From a bacterium (lineage in GTDB: Bacteria > Patescibacteria > Paceibacteria > UBA9973), in the NCBI GenBank assembly GCA_021813235.1, contig JAKALG010000014.1, forward strand, positions 1 through 13,061: a stretch of DNA of 13,061 bases. Direction: 5' to 3'. A model generated the notes under the pieces. That model was not told the DNA's origin. It ran no database searches and saw nothing but the letters and a program-made list of their open reading frames with translations. Position 1 is the first letter of the stretch; each line of letters begins with the position of its first letter. Shown here one piece after another: positions 7,384 to 11,109 of the stretch. Both the position numbers and the translations under genes were made by a program.

Positions 7384-7435
7384 TTGTCCCAATGCTTAGC
7401 ATCGAGGATCCTCGATTTTTATAAAATCGGGACAA
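7384..7435. repeat. Cloverleaf-like palindromic element before the zinc-ribbon gene
   Basis: Terminal arms TTGTCCC (7384-7390) and GGGACAA (7429-7435) enclose three short dyads in a row: ATGC-TTA-GCAT (7392-7402), the perfect 16-bp palindrome ATCGAGGATCCTCGAT (7401-7416), and CGATTTT-TAT-AAAATCG (7413-7429). Adjacent dyads overlap slightly at their edges. The whole can be drawn as a three-hairpin cloverleaf. It overlaps the 3' part of a truncated duplicate of the next gene's start. Confidence 0.6.
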
Positions 7436-7464
7436 TTCTGACATGTTTTAGTTTCTGATTTCAT
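7396..7464 (-). pseudogene. Truncated duplicate of the zinc-ribbon gene start
   Basis: A 22-codon frame, ATG to TAA, reading MKSETKTCQNCPDFIKIEDP then RC. Its first 11 residues parallel the start of the downstream gene (MNNISESRICQNC, spacing to CxxC nearly equal), and a possible Shine-Dalgarno (GAGGTGG) lies 10 nt upstream. After CQNC it runs into the palindromic element and stops. The simplest reading is the leftover of a tandem paralogue lost by deletion, with the element at the break. A short leader peptide is the alternative. Confidence 0.5.
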
Positions 7465-7473
7465 AAATAATCC

Positions 7474-7531
7474 ACCTCACCCGATCTTCGACCACCCTCT
7501 CCTTATTAAGGAGAGGGGCTGGGGGTGAGGT
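7474..7531. repeat. GC-rich nested palindrome abutting the rseP stop
   Basis: Outer arms ACCTCACCC (7474-7482) and GGGTGAGGT (7523-7531), 9 bp perfect, surround an inner hairpin CCCTCTCCTT-ATT-AAGGAGAGGG (7495-7517, 10 bp perfect). On the - strand the element begins at the A of the rseP TGA. Its GC-rich content contrasts with the neighbouring DNA. I recall CCTCACCCC..CCCCTCTCC repeats from other bacterial genomes. It lacks a T run on either side, so it is a poor intrinsic terminator. Confidence 0.75.
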
Positions 7532-8619
7532 CAAAATAATTTAACGACATCATGATAAGTGACCAGAAGCATTAGAATAATTAAAATTGCAAAGCCAACC
7601 ATGTTTGCACCATTTGCAAATTTTGGATTTAAACGAGAACCTTTAATTTTTTCGATAAGTAGGAAGAGAAGTCTTCCACCATCCAAGGCTGGAAATGGGA
7701 TGAGGTTTATTATCGCTAAATTTACTGAAATTAAAGCGGCAAAAGAGAGCAAATATACAAAGCCAAACTGATATGCATTACCAACAATACCCACCATTCC
7801 GACAGGCCCAGTGACGCTCGCGAAGCTTCCTTTACCCATAATACCCCCTACAATCAACGTATACAGCCCTACAACCGTGCCTTCTGTGACAGACCAGTCT
7901 AGTTTTAAACCCTCCCAAAAAGCGCTAAAAAAGGGCAATTTGACGGTCCCTATCTGATCCATGGAAATCCCTATAGCATAAGTGCCATTCGTGTTTTTAG
8001 GAGTAATTTGTATCATATTATAAGTCGGGTCATTACCACGAAGATATGCCATATCTAATTGTTTACCCAGAGCAACAAAAGATTTAATAGTCTCAGGACT
8101 AATCTGATCTGTGACATTTTCTCTACTCTTTATATAAACTATTTTATCTCCAGTTTTTAACCCAACAGCTTCGGCTGGAGAATTTGGTAAAACAGAAAGC
8201 ACTATTAAATGTACATCTTGAATCTTATAATCTTTCGGTTCACTACCGACAGAAGTTGGAAGCCCTGACATAAAACCGACAGAAAATAAAAGCCAAGCAA
8301 GTAAAAAATTTGCAAAGACTCCAGCGAAAAGAACTATCGCTTGTTTATATTTTGGTTTATTTACAAAACTTCTTTCTTTATCTACACCATTAGTATTTTC
8401 TTCGTTAAGATCTTCTCCGAAAATCTTTACAAAACCACCAATCGGCAAAAGATTGAAACTATATTCTGTCTCCCCTTTTTTAAAACTAAATAATTTTGGA
8501 GGAAAACCAAAACCAAATTCATCTACCTTGATTCCAAATCTTTTGGCAGTAAAAAAGTGTCCAAATTCATGAACGAGGACCAAGACAAGCAATATTATAA
8601 TAAAAATAATTATATTCAA
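7531..8619 (-). CDS. rseP: RIP zinc metalloprotease, RseP/site-2 protease family
   Basis: Membrane-embedded protease that cuts membrane-anchored regulators or signal-peptide remnants within the bilayer. The 362-residue protein begins with a hydrophobic helix carrying HEFGH (17-21), the zinc site. It continues with FGFGFPPKLFSF, PIGGFVKIFGED, a second membrane segment (QAIVLFAGVFANFLLAWLLF), one PDZ domain (HLIVLSVLPNSPAEAVGLKT), and near the end NLIPFPALDGG (305-315) with the third zinc ligand Asp313, then a last membrane helix. The start codon is TTG: no ATG exists before the essential HEFGH helix. It follows frr with a 34-nt gap holding a tandem repeat; no promoter is evident, so it is probably co-transcribed with frr. 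Confidence 0.94.
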   Translation of the reverse strand: MNIIIFIIILLVLVLVHEFGHFFTAKRFGIKVDEFGFGFPPKLFSFKKGETEYSFNLLPIGGFVKIFGEDLNEENTNGVDKERSFVNKPKYKQAIVLFAGVFANFLLAWLLFSVGFMSGLPTSVGSEPKDYKIQDVHLIVLSVLPNSPAEAVGLKTGDKIVYIKSRENVTDQISPETIKSFVALGKQLDMAYLRGNDPTYNMIQITPKNTNGTYAIGISMDQIGTVKLPFFSAFWEGLKLDWSVTEGTVVGLYTLIVGGIMGKGSFASVTGPVGMVGIVGNAYQFGFVYLLSFAALISVNLAIINLIPFPALDGGRLLFLLIEKIKGSRLNPKFANGANMVGFAILIILMLLVTYHDVVKLF

Positions 8620-8623
8620 ATTT

Positions 8624-8651
8624 TTAATTCGTAATTGTTAATTCGTAATTG
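8624..8651. repeat. Two tandem copies of a 14-bp unit between frr and rseP
   Basis: TTAATTCGTAATTG occurs twice without spacing (8624-8637, 8638-8651). It fills almost the whole gap between the frr stop (8654) and the rseP start (8619), so rseP has no ordinary ribosome-binding site. Confidence 0.85.
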
Positions 8652-8653
8652 TT

Positions 8654-9205
8654 TTACCCCATCACTTCTTTCTCTTTCTTTACAAAAACGGCTTCTAGAT
8701 TATTATTTATTTCATCTATAACTTTCTGTAAATCATCTTTTGCTCGAAACCTTTCATCTTCTGTCATTTTGCCTTCTTTTTCCAATTTTAAAATTTCATT
8801 CCAAATATTTTCACGCTCTTTACGAACTGTTATTCTGCTATCTTCTAATTTTTCTTTCAATATTCTCACGAGTGTCTGTCTCGTCTCTGTCGTCAATTGC
8901 GGAAAAATAGCTCTAATACCAGAACCATCCACTGCCACCGATAATCCTAAATTTGAAGCTACTATTGCTTTCTCAATTTCTTTAATTTGATTCTTATCCC
9001 AAGGTGCAATGCGCAAAGTTTTCGGATCTTCAATAGAAATAGAAGCAACATTTTTTAATGGAACATAAGAACCATAAGACTCCACAGAAACGCCGTCTAA
9101 AATCATTGGAGAAGCTCGGCCGATGTTAAGTTGGCTATATTCTTTACTTAAAAATTCAGCTATTTTATTAAGTTCTATTTTAAAATTTAAAAAGTTGAAT
9201 AACAT
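8654..9205 (-). CDS. frr: Ribosome recycling factor
   Basis: Frr splits post-termination ribosomes together with EF-G. The 183-residue product has the usual length and marks: LNIGRASPMILDGVSVESYG (family RTGRA.P..LD...V.YYG), PLKNVASISIEDPKTLRIAP, WDKNQIKEIEKAI, SNLGLSVAVDGSGIRAIFPQ, then the long C-terminal coiled coil with RKERENIWNEI and LEKEGKMTEDE. It starts just 13 nt after the holB stop, but that gap holds a TATAAT box ending 6 nt before the ATG, so it should have its own leaderless transcript. Confidence 0.96.
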   Translation of the reverse strand: MLFNFLNFKIELNKIAEFLSKEYSQLNIGRASPMILDGVSVESYGSYVPLKNVASISIEDPKTLRIAPWDKNQIKEIEKAIVASNLGLSVAVDGSGIRAIFPQLTTETRQTLVRILKEKLEDSRITVRKERENIWNEILKLEKEGKMTEDERFRAKDDLQKVIDEINNNLEAVFVKKEKEVMG

Positions 9206-9211
9206 ATTCTT

Positions 9212-9239
9212 ATTATAGCTAAAAATTAGGCATAATCAA
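9212..9239 (-). promoter_or_regulatory. frr promoter, leaderless
   Basis: On the - strand TTGATT (9239-9234), 16 nt, then a perfect TATAAT (9217-9212), then 6 nt (AAGAAT) and the ATG. The -35 lies inside the end of holB and the -10 fills the gap between the genes. Confidence 0.6.
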
Positions 9240-9974
9240 AGCAACTGATTCTAGTAAATTTTTTAGAGAAGAACCAGGTTGATTTACAAATTCTCGAACT
9301 TTGAAAATGTGAGCAAAATGAGTCTCTGTGTCAAGAATACCCCTTGACATATTCTTGTCAAAGGCGGGCTTTGACATTACTACCTCTAGGGCATTTAGAA
9401 ATTTTAAAGCTCTTGCTCGAGGAGAATCTGACTTGGAGGCCTTGCCTCCAGAGGGAGGCAAGGCCTCCAAATATTCCTCCTCCTCATCTTCTTCAGTTAT
9501 TAATTCTTTAATGAAATCAATTCTATTTTTAAGCGGCATAGTAATAAATTTTTCGGCTTCTTTTAATTCATTTATCATTTCAGTTTTTGTTTTAATTAAA
9601 TAAAATCTAGAAACGAGAGTTTTTAAAAGAATATCAGCATTCGGCACTATTATAAAAAAATGGGTATTTTCTATCGGCTCTTCAAATATTTTAAGTAATG
9701 TGTTTTGTGCTTCTAACAAAAAATTATTAGCACAAATTAAAAATATTTTTTTGCCATCGGAAAAACTTTTTTCATATTGGATAGATTTCAAACTATGGGC
9801 ATCATCTATTTTAAAAGAATCGTAAGTGAAATGATAAAAGTCTGGATTGTGAGACGTTTCTACTCCTAAATCTTTTATGAAAAGAAAAAGTTCTGGTAGT
9901 ATCTCCTCTTCCACGCCTTCTATTAGATAAGCATGATGCAGATTATTTTTATCTAAATGTTGTAAAATTCCCAT
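9219..9974 (-). CDS. holB: DNA polymerase III delta-prime subunit, clamp-loader AAA+ protein
   Basis: Part of the clamp loader that places the beta clamp on DNA. The 251-residue product has HHAYLIEG near the start, NPDFYHF, the sensor region FLLEAQNTLLKIFEEPIENT, HFFIIVPN, and LLKTLVSRFYLI (the family's SRC motif with Phe for Cys). There is no Walker A, as expected for a non-hydrolysing delta-prime type. The C-terminal third is odd: it carries two palindrome-coded segments, LEALPPSGGKAS (169-180) and about residues 201-216, before the conserved-looking VREFVNQPGSSLKNLLE. Without them the protein would be near 220 residues. The ATG overlaps the mreB stop (TAATG), so it is probably coupled to mreB. 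Confidence 0.88.
   Translation of the reverse strand: MGILQHLDKNNLHHAYLIEGVEEEILPELFLFIKDLGVETSHNPDFYHFTYDSFKIDDAHSLKSIQYEKSFSDGKKIFLICANNFLLEAQNTLLKIFEEPIENTHFFIIVPNADILLKTLVSRFYLIKTKTEMINELKEAEKFITMPLKNRIDFIKELITEEDEEEEYLEALPPSGGKASKSDSPRARALKFLNALEVVMSKPAFDKNMSRGILDTETHFAHIFKVREFVNQPGSSLKNLLESVALIMPNF
9329..9376. repeat. 48-nt dyad of dyads in holB
   Basis: Four copies of one hexamer in alternating orientation: TGTCAA (9329), TTGACA (9344), TGTCAA (9356), TTGACA (9371), with start-to-start steps of 15, 12 and 15. Longer local arms exist: TGTCAAGAATA with TATTCTTGTCA (one mismatch) and TGTCAAAG with CTTTGACA. It is in frame in holB, encoding about residues 201-216. Confidence 0.65.
9433..9470. 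repeat. Palindromic element, copy 1 (holB)
   Basis: Perfect 17-bp arms (9433-9449 and 9454-9470) with loop AGAG. Each arm is itself palindromic around GGAGGC-CTT-GCCTCC. On the - strand it encodes L169 to S180 of HolB, LEALPPSGGKAS. Copy 2 is at 12095-12126 in priA: 21 bases (9430-9450 against 12089-12109) and then 14 bases of the right arm are identical, with a changed loop. Confidence 0.92.
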
Positions 9975-10987
9975 TATTTTTTACTTAAAACTGTTTTTTT
10001 ATAGACATCTAGATGTTCCAGAGCAATACCTGTCCCCTTTACTACACAAAAAATAGATTCATCAGCGAGAGTTGCCTTAACACCAGTTTTTCTATAAACC
10101 AAATCCGTCAAATTGCGTAATTGTGAAGAGCCACCTGTCATGATGATACCATAATCCATAATGTCCGAAGCAAGCTCTGGTGGAGTTTCTTGTAAGACAT
10201 CTTTGATTGCTTTTACTATTTGTTTCAATTCTCCATCTATCGCTTTTACTATTTCATTGGTACCAACTTGAGCAGAGCGTGGTAATCCTTGAATAAAATC
10301 TCGTCCTTTGATGGTCACTCGAAGTTCTTCTTCAAGAGGCACCGCAGCACCGATTTTTATTTTTACTTCTTCTGCAGTCCTGTCACCTATAGCTAAATTG
10401 AAAGTTTTTTTAATATAATCTGCAATAGCTTGATCTATTTTATTCCCCGCACATTTAACAGAAGTTGAAGAAACTATTCCTCCCAAGGAAATAACGGCGA
10501 CGTCTGTCGTACCTCCACCGATATCTACCACCATATACCCTTTCGATTCATAAATAGGAATCCCTGCACCTATAGCAGCAAGAATTGGTTCTTTCACCAC
10601 ATATGCATTCCTAGCACCCGCACGAATGGCTGCTTCAACGACGGCTCTACGTTCTGTAGAAGTCACTCCAGCAGGTACAGAGACCATAACATCTGGTTTA
10701 AATAAATTAAATTTTCCTAAAGCTTTATTTATAAAATATTTGAGCATGGCTTCTGTCACTCTATAATCAGCGATAACTCCATCTTTCATCGGACAATAAG
10801 TGATGATAGAATCTGGGGTTTTCCCTATCATATCTTTCGCTTCGAAACCAATAGCCAAGATTTTGTTGTCTTGTTCTGAAACAGCTACTACGGAAGGCTC
10901 GTTTAAAACTATGCCTCTGCCTGGCAAAAAAACCAATGTGTTGGCTGTCCCTAAATCTATGCCTAACTTTCTGGAAAAAAGTCTCAT
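9974..10987 (-). CDS. mreB: Rod-shape actin homologue MreB
   Basis: Bacterial actin that polymerises under the membrane and guides cell-wall elongation. The 337-residue product has the actin-fold ATP site: GIDLGTANTLVFLPGRG (phosphate 1), PSVVAV, the connecting DYRVTEAMLKYFI, VMVSVPAGVTSTERRAV, KEPILAAIGAGIPI, VVDIGGGTTDVAVISLGGIV (phosphate 2), AGNKIDQAI..YIK and the adenosine loop IIMTGGSSQLRNL. The length is typical. A short basic, hydrophobic start (MRLFSRKL) could touch the membrane. The start is set by GIDLGT at residue 9 and by an extended -10 box 6 nt upstream. It heads the mreB-holB unit and diverges from priA. Confidence 0.97.
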   Translation of the reverse strand: MRLFSRKLGIDLGTANTLVFLPGRGIVLNEPSVVAVSEQDNKILAIGFEAKDMIGKTPDSIITYCPMKDGVIADYRVTEAMLKYFINKALGKFNLFKPDVMVSVPAGVTSTERRAVVEAAIRAGARNAYVVKEPILAAIGAGIPIYESKGYMVVDIGGGTTDVAVISLGGIVSSTSVKCAGNKIDQAIADYIKKTFNLAIGDRTAEEVKIKIGAAVPLEEELRVTIKGRDFIQGLPRSAQVGTNEIVKAIDGELKQIVKAIKDVLQETPPELASDIMDYGIIMTGGSSQLRNLTDLVYRKTGVKATLADESIFCVVKGTGIALEHLDVYKKTVLSKK

Positions 10988-10993
10988 AGGCTT

Positions 10994-11002
10994 AATATAT
11001 CA
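10994..11002 (-). promoter_or_regulatory. Extended -10 promoter, leaderless, for mreB-holB
   Basis: On the - strand TGATATATT (TGn plus TATATT), then 6 nt (AAGCCT), then the mreB ATG. The predicted start is the A of ATG. It lies back to back with the priA -10, whose hexamer begins 14 bp away, so the two polymerase footprints must overlap. Confidence 0.55.
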
Positions 11003-11009
11003 CAAATTA

Positions 11010-11018
11010 TGATAGAAT
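11010..11018 (+). promoter_or_regulatory. Extended -10 promoter before priA
   Basis: TGATAGAAT (TGn plus TAGAAT), then 6 nt (GAAAAG), then ATG at 11025. The predicted start falls on that ATG, which opens a six-residue frame rather than priA; priA itself begins 83 nt further on. Confidence 0.5.
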
Positions 11019-11024
11019 GAAAAG

Positions 11025-11045
11025 ATGAATCCCGTTAGAAATTAA
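11025..11045 (+). other. Leaderless six-residue upstream frame (MNPVRN) before priA
   Basis: ATG at the predicted transcription start, then codons for NPVRN and TAA. Most of it comes from the left arm of the palindrome at 11029-11109. It is in a different frame from priA. Whether it is translated is unknown. It may be the stranded original start of priA (see the ATGA duplication). Confidence 0.4.
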
Positions 11046-11109
11046 AGCTAACTAGACTTCAAAATAAAGATATTATGAGGGACAAAAATAACAAAATTTC
11101 TAACGGGAT
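11029..11109. repeat. Palindromic element at the priA start codon
   Basis: Perfect 15-bp arms, ATCCCGTTAGAAATT (11029-11043) and AATTTCTAACGGGAT (11095-11109), with a 51-nt AT-rich interior. The right arm ends on the first two bases of the priA ATG at 11108. ATGA stands on both sides (11025-11028 and 11108-11111), as a duplicated insertion target would. In RNA the stem would bury the priA start codon. From memory, NPVRN/ISNG-type peptides from such arms recur in CPR proteins; this needs a search. Confidence 0.75.

Noticed and set aside
7474..7531. Strong hairpin as an intrinsic terminator for rseP
   Set aside because: No T run follows on either strand; the structure is better described as a nested palindromic repeat, though a 3'-stabilising role is possible.
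7531..7533. UGA recoded as Gly or Trp, as in some CPR and Mycoplasma lineages
   Set aside because: No conserved gene here has in-frame TGA, rseP ends properly at TGA, and the Trp tRNA carries CCA.
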